Source: Eonycteris spelaea
Taxonomy: Eukaryota; Chordata; Mammalia; Chiroptera; Pteropodidae
Direction of reading: 5' to 3'
DNA length: 64,000 nucleotides
Assembly (NCBI GenBank): GCA_003508835.1
Contig: PUFA01000057.1
Location: 9,684,501-9,748,500 of the forward strand
Program-made: the position numbers and the translations under genes
Notes under the pieces: generated by a model
The model's input: only the letters and a program-made list of their open reading frames with translations
Database searches by the model: none
Told to the model about the DNA's origin: nothing
Part shown: positions 11,166-21,344 of the stretch, piece after piece
Layout of the letters: each line of letters begins with the position of its first letter
Numbering within the stretch: the stretch's first letter is position 1

Positions 11166-12154
11166 TTGTTTTTCATGTCTGCAGTCTTAATTTCCTTTTT
11201 AACTTTAAATGCTGGAAGAAGATTGAAAATTGCAATTAGCATATCATAATATGACATAAGACCATTTTTAAAAAATGGAGAGGTATTTATATCTTAAGTC
11301 AGCACTACATAAACATCTGTGAGAGCCAATGATGTTGCATGTTCTCTAATTGCAATTTTGTGGGAGTAATGGAGGTCCTGCTGGGACATGATTTTGCCAA
11401 ACTTCCTTGAACTCCAAAGATGATCTTATCAAAAACTCTTCTCTCTATTAATCCAGGCCACTTTCTGCCAGAAAGCTGCCTGAAAGTAATTTCTTTAATC
11501 AGGTCACCAAATGTGACCCCAAAGAAACAAAACACCAAGATATCTGTCCAACTCTCAAAAGCCTGACCAAAGAGGCTTTCCTGACATATGTGAGAGAAAA
11601 GAGGAGCTTTTCAGAAACAACATTTGAGTCTATGGTGCAATGGAAGAGGCAGGAGATATCAGGCTCACTTTCAGATTTCCCTCTGGTTCAGTTTATCTAG
11701 ATTTACAACCAGCCAGTGGGACAGTTTATCCAAAAGCTGTTAAATGATTTGAGTTTCACACAGAGTTATAAAAATACAGTATAAGACTGATGTCTTTATT
11801 TTTTATAAAGTCTTGTTAGGGGGTGGGGGGAGAAAAGTAAATCCTGGCTCTACAAGCGGCATAGTGGGAAAATATTCAGGTCTTTCTACAAAGACAGATA
11901 GTAAGGAAGGACAATCCTTCCCTGATTTTTTTCCACATCCATTTGTAAGTTAGTCAAATTATCATCTACTCACCAGTAAGTTCTTAAACATGAGAGATAG
12001 GGAACAATCTCTTCAAATGCTGACAGTGTTCCTATAAAATCTTATTGCTTTTAGTAAACGTCAAGTCAAATAAATTGATAAGGCTACTGATAGAACTGAG
12101 TGTACAACAAGACTCACTAAATTAGAGACCAAGCAGAGTCACATGATTCTTAGC
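11166..12154. other. Unassigned sequence
   Basis: About 1 kb with nothing recognisable. The 77-codon minus-strand frame at 11305-11538 shows no domain. Confidence 0.4.
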
Positions 12155-12660
12155 TCTGCAGGGTGTACTAGTCAGATAGCAGATGCAATAATGCTGTGTA
12201 GTAAATGTTATAAAAATCTCAGCAACATAAAATAATAATAATTACTTTTTATTTATTATGGGACTGCAGGTCAGTGAGAGTAGCTTAGGTTCAAGCCACT
12301 GGTGGGCTCTGGTTTCCTGTATCTGCTTCTCATCCTGGACCAGTGATGGCCCGGGACATACTCTTCTCATGGTTGTTGCAAAAGTTCTATAAGAGTGAGA
12401 AGAAAACATGTAATGTATCTTAAGATCTGTACTTTGAACACGTACATTTTCACTTCTGCCCCATTTCATTGGCCAAAGCACATAATATGGCAAAGTCCAA
12501 CGTCCATTGGGTGAGGAAATGAAGTCCATTCACAATGCAAAGGTGGGAAGAAAACACGAGTTGTGAGCAGAAAATACAGTTCACCATACAGAGTAACTAT
12601 GCAATGTCAGCATAGGAAGGTCAAGGCGAATCTTACTTTCTTGGCAACTCAGTGTCAAAA
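12155..12660 (+). repeat. Ancient interspersed repeat, family not assigned
   Basis: The order 'aataatgctgtgtagtaaat', 'atgggactgcaggtcagtga', 'cacttctgccccatttcatt' then 'ggccaaagcacataatatgg', 'gtgaggaaatgaagtccatt', 'acaatgcaaaggtggg' follows a mammalian repeat consensus I recognise (starting like ctgtgtaacaaa, with 'cacttctgccatattctatt' then 'ggtcaaagcaa'). I cannot name its class with certainty. Confidence 0.45.
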
Positions 12661-13639
12661 TGGCCCATAATTGAGGTTGTGAATTTAAAATCCTGATTTA
12701 ATCAGCCTGAGGCGCTGACTAGGTTTATAAATACTGAAATACTTCCTCAGGAATTTCTGTTACTCTGTGTGCCATCTCCCATCCCAAAGTATAGGCAACA
12801 ATGCACTAGCTAGGCATTTTTATATCATGTAGTTAACTACAAGTAAATATGACACATTGAGAATTTTCCCAGGTGGCAATCTGGGAATTTTAGGTAACAA
12901 ATAGAACCTGCAGGAAACAAATAGAGAGGAAATAGAGTAATTTCCTCTGAAATCCTTAGAGTTATAGGGAAATAATAATGACTTGCATTTGAGTAGCACT
13001 TAAGAACTTCAAAGCAAGTCTATATCTACAAACTTTATGACCGCTCATATATCAGCTGGGGCAAATATTCTTACAGGAGAGCAGTGTACACCCAGAGAGA
13101 TTCCATATGGCATGACTATGGCTGAAAGATGGACTTTCTCACTTCACATTGAAGGCAGTTTCTCTTCCCTCATCCTATCTCTTTAATGTAACAATAATGC
13201 AGTGATATTTTGAATTTAGATGTAAATGACACTTAGATTTTGATATAAACTTCTTGGCTTTTTCCCACATTTTTTAAAATAAAAATTTCCTCCTAGAATG
13301 ACAGTTATTGACAAAACCCTGCTACTTAGTAGCTAATCAACCTCTGACTTGACTTTATAGCAAAGTGCTGTGGGTTATGTGGACTGGGGCATCTAGTACA
13401 TGGTCTAGCACTGGTTTTTGTGCAAGCCACTGTTTAGTTTTCTCCAGGGAGGTGGCATCCTAATTAGAATGCAAGTGGAGGATCAGTAAGAACTGCAACA
13501 TTGTTTGAACATTTGCTTTGCCGGGTTTTGGGAAACAGAGCAACAAGATGGTTTTGTCCTTGTGAAACTTCAATCTAGTGAAATACACTGAAGTATAAAG
13601 AAATAATTTCAAAAAAATGTGACAAGGGCTCTGTTGTCA
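12661..13639. other. Unassigned sequence
   Basis: No gene seen. A segment at about 12966-13060 ('aataataatgacttgcattt', 'gagtagcactta') is compatible with a minus-strand MIR but weak. Confidence 0.35.
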
Positions 13640-13742
13640 CTTTTTTCATAAATCATTTATATGGCTTTTCCAGACAACTCTTAAAAGTAAGTGGTAATCC
13701 CATTTTACAGATGAGAAGATTGAGACTCAGGAGTTCTGTAAC
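13640..13742 (-). repeat. MIR SINE, first part (split by RPS3A pseudogene)
   Basis: Reverse-complement MIR: 'cccattttacagatgagaag' and 'attgagactcag'. It stops exactly where the pseudogene begins and continues on the other side at 14585-14695. Confidence 0.75.
13728..13742. repeat. Target-site duplication, left copy
   Basis: caggagttctgtaac, immediately before the poly-T that ends the minus-strand RPS3A pseudogene. It pairs with cagggttctagtagc at 14585-14599, with one shifted base and small differences. Confidence 0.7.
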
Positions 13743-14584
13743 TTTTTTGTTTTTTTTTTAAATATCATGAATTTTAAACAGATCCTTGGACTGGGGGCTC
13801 ATATCCATCAGCTTGTTCAACTTTAGCACCTGTCTTATCCCCAGTAGCTTTTACAGAACTGCTGCCTTCACCATGAAGCAAAATGAGTTTTCTCATTTCA
13901 AACTTGGGCTTCTTCAGCACTTATCTAAGAAAGAGATTTTGGAATGGATAAATATATTGGTAAGCCTTTTCTATGTCTTTTCCAATGCTATTATAGAATC
14001 AGTTTATTGACCACTTCTTGCAAGTCATTTGTCTGCACCTCTTGGGTTATGATTTCCATAATCTTCTTTCAGATTTGGCAGGACTGTTGATGCTGTGCAT
14101 AAGAAGTTTTCTGAATCTGATTGTTGCTTTTTTTTTTTAAGTAAAACCAACACAGAACAGACAAAGCAAATAACCATTGGTAGTCTTGACATCAAGATGA
14201 GCTTCAATCATAGTTTATCATTTTTGACCATAGAGCACATTTTGTCATTGGTAAGATCCATGCCATGGAAATTAAGCAGTTTTTGCCATGAACATTCTCA
14301 GTAATTAGCTTGAACTTTTAAAATGCAACTTCATCATTCTGCAGATCAACTAGGTTCGCTTCAAAAATACGACCCTTAAGACCATCATATGCAATTTTGG
14401 TTCTTTGGGTTCTTGTGACTAGTGTTTTTCCCACTATTTTTTGTATTGAACATAGCTGGTGCTTTCATATCATACCAATCTTTCTTAGAAAATTAGTCAA
14501 CCACTTTCCTCTTCTTTCCTTTTGCTGCCTTTTGTAAGGCACTTGCTCTTGCCCACTGCCATGGTGCTGCTCAGAGAGCCAAAA
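13743..14584 (-). pseudogene. RPS3A: RPS3A processed pseudogene
   Basis: The minus strand carries an intron-free copy of the mRNA for ribosomal protein eS1 (RPS3A), a small-subunit protein of 264 residues in human. The former ATG is at 14562 and the former stop at 13774-13776. That is 789 bp against 795 expected, so the copy is nearly full length. Recognisable pieces in order are [41 protein letters not shown]-like, [42 protein letters not shown], the RKTSYAQHQQ-like segment, IMEIITQEVQTNDLQEVVNK, IGKDIEKA, KPKFE and the C-terminal ADGYEPPVQ. Some pieces lie in different frames because of small indels. In-frame stops occur early (after GKWLTN on the displaced frame), after NDEVAF and elsewhere. 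A T-run at 13744-13759 is the poly(A) tail, and the 5' end matches the RPS3A leader just before ATG. The insertion lies inside a MIR and is flanked by a target-site duplication, which confirms L1-mediated retroposition. Confidence 0.93.
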
Positions 14585-14695
14585 CAGGGTTCTAGTAGCT
14601 TGAGCAAGGACCCACAGCAAGTTGATAGCTGAATCAAGATTCCAACTTAGGCCAAAATTTGACCCCAAAGTCTTTGCTCTTCACACCCCATGGCT
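14585..14695 (-). repeat. MIR SINE, second part (split by RPS3A pseudogene)
   Basis: Continues the reverse-complement MIR: 'gacccacagcaagttgatag', 'ctgaatcaagattccaactt', 'ccaaagtctttgctcttcac'. Together with 13640-13742 it reconstructs one MIR. The first 15 bases are the right copy of the target-site duplication. Confidence 0.75.
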
Positions 14696-14784
14696 TAAAA
14701 GAGTGACACATCTTGTTTTGGGGGAATGTGGTGCCTTCAAAATCTCACCTTTAGTAGTGTTCTTATAACATATTTCAAAATTCA

Positions 14785-14910
14785 TGTGCTAATTTCTTTG
14801 TTAATTTCTTCACTACATTAGGGCACAAACTATATCTTATAAGAATTTTAATCCCCTGAAGCAATTGATATGGTACTGGATCATAGTACATACTAAATAG
14901 ATATCATTAA
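14785..14910 (+). repeat. L2 LINE 3' end fragment
   Basis: Order 'cattagggcacaaactatat', 'gatatggtactggatcatag', 'tacatactaaatagatatca' resembles the L2 3' terminus. Diverged. Confidence 0.45.
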
Positions 14911-15637
14911 TGTTTTACAAAAAGAAATGCTAACACAATGACAAAAAGTATACCCTGAATTGCAAATCCAAATAAAATTGTGCTTGAGATGATTTACTAC
15001 TTTTGTTTTTGAAGGGCTTCTGGACTACCCACATTATTACTCTCTCTTGGGCAGTGAATGTCAAGAAATAAAGGCTCAAATGGGAAAATTACTGTCAAAA
15101 TCAGATTAGAAAAAAGGCAAGTATCCAATCATATCACTGCTCACAAAAATATATCCCTTCCCTTTCTCTCTATTTAAAAATTTCATTGACTGTTTCTAAA
15201 GTCCCAATTTCCATTTAATCTCTGTACCAGTCAAGATAGGAGTTTTGAGACCCTAACCTTCTCCGTTTGAAGTAACAGAGAGTGCCATGCACAAAAGCAA
15301 GCCATTGATAGAAGGAGGTCCAACCTATATTGCCTACCATAAATTAGAATGCTAAGAAAGAATTTTCAACCACTGAAAAGTCAGTTGGCCTGACTGCTCA
15401 CAGTTCCTTCCCATTGATGACAGGTCACCAAAGAGTTCTCTCTACACAGATTATTTTGGTGGCAATAATATTATTGTTTGAATTTTTAAAACAATTTTTT
15501 GCAATATGCACAGTTGACAGAGGCAGGGATTCTGGAATCAGAGTTTCAACAGCCCCATCGGCCTGATCCTTTTCTGCTGGGAGGGGCATAGGCTTATGTG
15601 GGGCACCTCTGTGACTTGTTTGAATCAAAAGCCTTAC

Positions 15638-15638
<1 letters not shown>
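14911..15638. other. Unassigned sequence
   Basis: No gene or recognised repeat. Confidence 0.4.
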
Positions 15639-15682
<44 letters not shown>

Positions 15683-15690
15683 GTGCGTGC
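15639..15690 (+). repeat. Compound (AC)15(GC)7 microsatellite
   Basis: Fifteen AC units run straight into seven GC units and then gtgcgtgc. The tract is about 50 bp of uninterrupted alternating purine-pyrimidine. The CpG-rich second half is unusual in a methylated mammalian genome, where such CpGs usually decay. Confidence 0.97.
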
Positions 15691-16020
15691 CTCTTTCTAT
15701 TTTGTTTTGTTCTGTGTTTTGTTTCAGCTAAGATTTTGAATTTACTCATAAATCTCAAAAAAAGTGTGTGTTGAATTTATTGCAAAGTGTTAAGTTGACA
15801 TATATTATAATGATGAAATCAATTCCTTAAGAATTACACATATGTTAAAAGAAATTATTTTAAATAAAATGTTTCTATGTATATAAAACACTTACTTTCT
15901 ACAAAACACTAATCAGAGGGTGACAGGTTCTGGAATATGAAATACTAAAAAGATATTTGATTGCCTCATTCCCAGGTTGAATCTGGATAGAGAGGGTATG
16001 CTGGAATGAATCCTCAACTA
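15691..16020. other. Unassigned sequence
   Basis: About 330 bp flanking the L1 insertion. No gene or repeat recognised. Confidence 0.4.
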
Positions 16021-16039
16021 AGAATTATTGCATTCTTGA
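16021..16039. repeat. Target-site-like repeat, copy 1
   Basis: agaattattgcattcttga. Copy 2 is at 19043-19061 (18 of 19 identical) and a weaker copy 3 at 22320-22338 (15 of 19). Each of the first two lies immediately before the 5' end of an L1. Confidence 0.7.
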
Positions 16040-16648
16040 CCGAGGGAAAAAATGGCGTAGATATAGAGGCATTGTTCATCCCTCTGGTGACCAAATCAAA
16101 GTTGTGACAGAAACACAGAGTAAACAGCAAGGAAAGTCACCTGAGACCTAGATGAACAAGCTCTACAACTAGAGAGAGAAATATGAAACAACCTTGCAAT
16201 GGGAGGAGGTAGAACAGGGTAAGGACATGAGGCTGCCGGTCTGAGCGGCTGAGCGGTACGGAGGCTGAAACAGCAGCAGCTGGCAGCTGCAGATGCCTCT
16301 TAAAGGGGCTGTGTCCTGAGCAGGCTGTCGTGGTGACAGATTTTCTTGCTCTGAGCACCAGTGCCAGATCAGCTGCTTGGGGCTACCAGGGACTTATATG
16401 GGGACACTGAATTGTGAGAGTGAGAGACAATGGTGAGGATCTCTCTTGGACAGAAATGCCAGTGGTGTCCATTATTCTTTTGTTGAGCCCTCTCCCTTCC
16501 AGTGTTTGGACTCAGCGCTGCCATAGCTGAGACTTCATCAAACTGGATAACAGAGGACTCTCCGCTCAGAGGATTCTCTTAAACTCCACCTCCCCAATTC
16601 ACGGACCTACTTAAACCACATCCAGGTGTGTCCATAATTAGATACCCC

Positions 16649-16837
16649 TCACTGAGCAGTGTCTAAACTCACACTGGTGGCAGCTGGCCTTGGATTCTGG
16701 TGTTGTTTCTTGAGGCAACTATAAGCATAGCATCTGTAGATCACTTGCTGAATCATGACAGGTGGACCCGAGGGGTAGAGGTTTGGGTTAAATTTGGCCA
16801 GCAGCTGAACCCCTTTCATGACTGTACCACTGGACAC
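16649..16837 (-). other. Antisense open frame in L1 5'UTR (element 1)
   Basis: A 62-codon minus-strand frame containing GPPVMIQQVIYRCYAYSCLK, matching the GPPVKIQQAIHRCCVYSCLK segment of the antisense frame at 5645-6046. No known domain. Confidence 0.3.
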
Positions 16838-16922
16838 CTACCTCACAAATCCACACTAATAAGACTGGGAGACTCAGGAGCTTTGCTTAGTACATAGAAA
16901 CAGACATGGAAAGGCAGTCAAA

Positions 16923-17782
16923 ATGGGAAGACAAAGAAGTGGAAACCATATAAGAATAGAGATCCAGAAATAATGGAGTCAAGTAATTTAACAGATTCAG
17001 AGTTCAAAACACTGGTTATAAAGATGCTCGATGAACTTTGGGAAATGTAGAAAAATCTAACAAAGAGATAAAAATAAGTATGGCGATTATAAGACAGTTA
17101 ACCAGTCTGAAATGGAGAACACATTATCTGAGATGAGAAGTATATTAAATGGAATAAACAAAGGAATAAACAATGTGAATAATTAAGAGGATCTCATGCC
17201 CTATATAGAGGACAGGAAAACCAATCAGGACGCTCAAACAGAATGGCAAGAAAAAAGAGGCTAACACTATAAAGATGATTTAAGGAGGATATGGGACATT
17301 ATTAAGGCTCCAAATATTCATCCAATTGGTGTAAGTGAAGAAAATTAAGATGTTGAACAGCTGTTTGAAGAAATAATGAAACTTTCCTAACCTGATGAAG
17401 GAAATGGACATAAAACCCCAGGAAGCTCAGAGGATTCCAAAATCAGGGATCCAAAGAGGCCTACACCAAGACACATCATAATTAAAATGCCAAAGGTTAA
17501 GTATAAATAAAAAAAATTAAAGCAGCAAGAGAAAAACAAATAATTACATTTAAGGGAACACTCATATGACTGGCAGCTGATTTCTTAAGAGAGACTATAC
17601 AAGACAGAAGTTCTTGAAAAAATATTCGACAAAATGAAGACCCAGATATACAACCAAAAAATTTATCCAGCAAAGCTATCATTTAGAGTTGAAGGACAGA
17701 TAAAGAGCTTCCCAGACAAAAATAAACTAAAGGAATTTATCACACACCAGCCAGTATTACAAGAATGGAGGGGCTTCTTTAA
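16923..17782 (+). pseudogene. L1 ORF1 remnant of element 1
   Basis: The former ATG is at 16923 and the former stop at 17780-17782, about 286 codons. ORF1 normally makes the trimeric RNA-binding chaperone of the L1 particle. The first third is the lysine/glutamate-rich coiled-coil part. The C-terminal part shows the typical PAKLSFRVEGQIKSFPDK-like stretch at about 17660-17722 and an LKEF segment. Several stops and frameshifts are present, for example in the segment corresponding to IGVSEEN. Confidence 0.75.
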
Positions 17783-18345
17783 GAAGAAAAAAATATGTAT
17801 CAAAAAGGAATAAAGAATGGTAACAACTACATTCCTATCAATAAGTACCTTAAATGGAAAAGAATTAAGTGCTCCAACCAATGATGGAATGGCTGAAAGG
17901 ATAAGAAAACAAGACCCCTACATATGAAAAGGAAGGGAATGGAAAAAGATATTGCTGATGAACCTAAAGATATTTAAGTCAGACAAGAAAGATAAACACT
18001 TATGATTTCACTTATATGTGGAATTTAAGGAATAAAAAGAACAAACTAATCAAAAACAGACTCACAAATATAGTAGACAATTTGGTGATGGACAGAGGGA
18101 GGGGTTTGTAGGGCTGGAAGAATGGGGTGAAGGTTAAAGAAGTACAAATTAGTAGCTGACGGATGGTCATGGGGATGGGGAGCACAGCATAAGGAATGCA
18201 ATTAACATTACTATGTTGGCTAGGTGAGGTCAGGGGAAGGAGGGAGCAATTGGGGCAATTGGGGGATCATTTTATTAACTATATATATGTCTAACTAATG
18301 AACTGTATACTTGGAACTAATTAAAATAAATTAATTACAAACAAA

Positions 18346-18485
18346 AAAGTCAAAAAACTGTGGTCTAGGAGACAATGTAATGTAGGGTGTCCTGATTACA
18401 GAATTTAACCCTCCGAATAATTTTAACTGATTAAAATTTAAAAAAAAGAAGTCATATGTTCAAAATTGTTATTAAAAATAAAACC
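18346..18485. other. Non-L1 sequence between L1 tails
   Basis: About 140 bp after the first L1 tail, with AATAAA near 18477. Together with 18970-19042 it lies between the L1 tail and the second target-like repeat, so it could be sequence carried along by read-through of the L1 poly(A) site (3' transduction). Confidence 0.35.
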
Positions 18486-18969
18486 TTTTTAAAATTGGGG
18501 GAAAAAAGACACACAATCTAAAAGGAAAGGGATAGAAAAAGATATTGCCTTGATGGACCTAGAGGGTATTGCACTGAATGAAATGGGTCGGGTAGAGAAA
18601 AAACAAATATCACATGATTTTATATACAGGGAGAATCTAAAGAACAAAATAAACAATAACAACAACAAAAGTGGAAATAAACTCATAGATACTGAGAATA
18701 TTTTGAGGGCTACTAGATGGGAGAGTGGTTGATGGGGATGGCAAAAAAAAAAGGCAAATGGATTAAGAGGTACAAATGGATAGTTGCAGAACAGATATGG
18801 ACATGTATGGGGAAGATGTTAATGATGTTGTAGTAAATATGTTAGGAGGAAGAAGGGTACTAGATTTAGTGGGGTAATTGTTTTGTAAGTTATGTGGACC
18901 TCTGATCACTGTGCGCTACAACTGAAACTGGTATATTATTATATGGCTACTATAATTGAAAAAAAAAAC
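18486..18969 (+). mobile_element. L1 3' fragment with the same internal junction
   Basis: Starts in the ORF2 endonuclease segment (18510-18546). It jumps to the ORF2 end 'ttgatggacctagagggtat' and runs through a 3'UTR different in type from element 1 ('gcgctacaactgaaactggt') to an A-run at about 18959-18968. The endonuclease-to-3'-end junction is at the same place as in element 1. Confidence 0.75.
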
Positions 18970-19042
18970 CCTCATTGAATTGTACAATATAAATACTAGC
19001 AATTAACTTTTTTTTTAATGTTTCAAGAAAGGCAGAAAAGAA
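18970..19042. other. Short non-L1 segment ending in a purine-rich tail
   Basis: Ends in 'agaaaggcagaaaagaa' directly before the second target-like repeat, compatible with a decayed poly(A). Confidence 0.35.
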
Positions 19043-19061
19043 AGAATTATTGCATCCTTGA
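19043..19061. repeat. Target-site-like repeat, copy 2
   Basis: agaattattgcatccttga. It sits between the end of the element 1 block and the 5' end of element 2. Confidence 0.7.
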
Positions 19062-19546
19062 GGATTTCTAATCAAGATGGTGAAGTAGGTAAATGCTGTC
19101 ATTGCCTCCTCTCACAACCACATCAAAATTACAACTAAACTACAGAAAAACCATCATTGAGAATTTCCTGAAGTCCAGCTGAAGAGAAATCCTACAAGTA
19201 AGGACATACAGAAGAAGCCACCTTGAGACTGGTAAGAAGGGCGAAGATGCAGAATGCGCTGGTCCCACACCCATGTGTGGCGGTTAAAAATCCTGAGCAC
19301 TAAAAATTGGGACAGCTATCTTGGCTGCAGAGGTTTCTCTGAAGAAAGGAAGTGTCCCAATCTCACACTGGCTCCTCAGCCCAGGATCCCAGTGCTGGGA
19401 AGAAAAGTACCTACAACATTTGGCTGTGAAAACCAGTGCAGATGTAGCTGAGTAAGAGGGAGGGCTGCTGGAATTCCTCTTAAAGTGACTTTGCACACAC
19501 TTACTTGCTGACAGACTCACTCTGAACTCCAATACTGGGGCAGCTG

Positions 19547-19741
19547 CTAGAAAAATACCAGAGAAATACAAGGTGGAACTGAGTTGTCTGGCTTTGGGAC
19601 GAGAGCTGCAGGGCAGCTTACTTTCAGACAGAAGTGCTGATAGAATTCATTGTTTCTTTGTTGAGCTCTCCCTCCACCCAGGGAGCAGATAGAGGTGGCT
19701 GCCATATCTGTGTCTCTATCAACCTGGCTAACAAGGGTCAA
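19547..19741 (-). other. Antisense open frame in L1 5'UTR (element 2)
   Basis: A 64-codon minus-strand frame with the GGGRAQQRNNEFYQHF segment. It is equivalent in position and in part of its sequence to the antisense frames at 5645-6046 and 43687-43917. Confidence 0.3.
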
Positions 19742-20470
19742 CTTTCCCTGGAGATTCCCTGAGACCCTGCCCCACCCAATTTATGGTCCCTCCTAAGCTG
19801 CTTCTGAAGGCTTTTCCATAAAAAATGGTCTATCTTGGCTCATGCTGCAAACTTTTCTAAAATTTCTCAAAGTGGGGGCATGCCCTTTATCTCTCACTGA
19901 GCAATCCCAAGGCTAACACTAGTGGAAACACCTTAGTTCATGGCTTGTCCCCTCTAAGCACCTCTAAGCCCATCTGCAGATTGCTTGGTTGCTTATACCA
20001 GGTAGTCCGAGGAAGAGCACAGGCTGTGGCTGAACTTGGCCTATCACAGGGCCCCTCCGGGAGGCCCAGGGCCTACACATCCAGGGGTTGACTTCTAACA
20101 GAGCTGGAGCACCACTTGAGGCTACATTCAAGGACAACAATCCAAAAGGGCAGACTGGGAAGGCACCAGAGTCCTGCAAAGTGACTACTGATCCATAGGG
20201 TCAGCCCCTCACAGGCCAGTCCTCACAACCAATCAAACCAAGGGTCAACCCCTTCCATGACATGAAAACAGAGACAAAGGCTCAACTACAATGGGAGAGG
20301 GGCACACAAACCCATACAAGGGACATACCTGGAGCGTTAGGCTCAGGTGACCAGGGAAGACTGTGTCACTGAGATCCACAGCACATCTACTACATAAGGC
20401 CACTTTACAGAGACTGGGAGATATAGCAGTCCTACCTAATATATAGAAATAACACAGGAAGGTAGACAAA

Positions 20471-21344
20471 ATGGGGAGACAAAGAAACGTGTCCCACATG
20501 GAAGAATAGAACAAAACTCCAGAAAACGAACTAAACAAAATGGAGACAGGCAACCTACCAGATGCAGAGTTCAAAACACTGGTTTATAAGAATGCTCCAT
20601 GAACTTAGGGGACTAGTACATGAACTCAGTAAGAACTTTAACAAAAAGGTAGAAAACATAAAAATGGAGATGGAAAACAAAATGAACCAGTCAGAAATGA
20701 AGAATATAATATTGGAGATGAAGAGTACATTAGAGGGAATCAACATATTGGATGAAGCAGAGGATTGAATAAGCAATTTAGAGGATGGGATAGCAGAGGA
20801 TACCCAATTAGAACAGAAACAAGAAAAAAAATCCCCCAATAATGAGGATAGCTTAAAGGATCTCTGAGACAGCATCAAGTATAACCACTTTCACATTATA
20901 GGTGTCCCAGATAGAAAACAGAGTGAGCAAAAAAAAATATTTGAGGAAATAATGACAGAAAACGTCCTTAACCTGATGAAAGAAATGGACATAGAGCCCA
21001 GGAAGTGCAGAGTCCCAAACAAGATGAACCAAAAGAGGCCTACAGCAAGACACATCTTAATCAAAACACTAAACGTTAAAGACTAAGAAAGAGAATTCTA
21101 AAAGCAACAAGAAAAAAAGCACTTAGTTACCTACAAAGGAGCTCCTATAAGACTGTCAGCTGATTTCTCAGCAGAGACTTTGCAGGCATGAAATATTCAA
21201 AGTGATGAAACTCAAGCACCCACAACTGAGATTACCCAGAAAAGCTAACACTTAGAATTAAAAACTGATGAAGACAAGAAAAAACTAAAGGGGTTCATTA
21301 CAACCAAACCAGTACTACAAGAAATGTTAAAGAAACTTCTTTAA
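20471..21344 (+). pseudogene. L1 ORF1 remnant of element 2
   Basis: The former ATG is at 20471 and the stop at 21342-21344, about 290 codons. The coiled-coil part is still open over 20562-20768 and is rich in Lys, Glu, Met and Asn (KMEMENKMNQSEMKN segment). The RNA-recognition and C-terminal parts follow, ending in a KPVLQEMLKKLL segment. Stops are present, one only 12 codons after the ATG. ORF1 normally binds L1 RNA in the ribonucleoprotein particle. Confidence 0.8.

Larger units (their letters stand above)
16041..18345 (+). mobile_element. L1 element 1, internally deleted (5'UTR-ORF1-EN stub-3'UTR)
   Basis: Begins right after the target-like repeat with L1 5'UTR sequence aligning to the copy at 19064 (for example 'gaccaaatcaaagttgtgac' against 'aaccacatcaaaattacaac'). 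The 5'UTR runs to about 16920. ORF1 follows, then about 45 bp, then the start of ORF2 (endonuclease, RKQDPYI-type motif at about 17900-17923). It then jumps at about 17955 to the last bases of ORF2 and the 3'UTR, ending in an A-rich tail near 18345 ('actgtatacttggaactaat'). About 3 kb of ORF2, including all of the reverse transcriptase, is missing. It cannot be autonomous. Confidence 0.85.
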
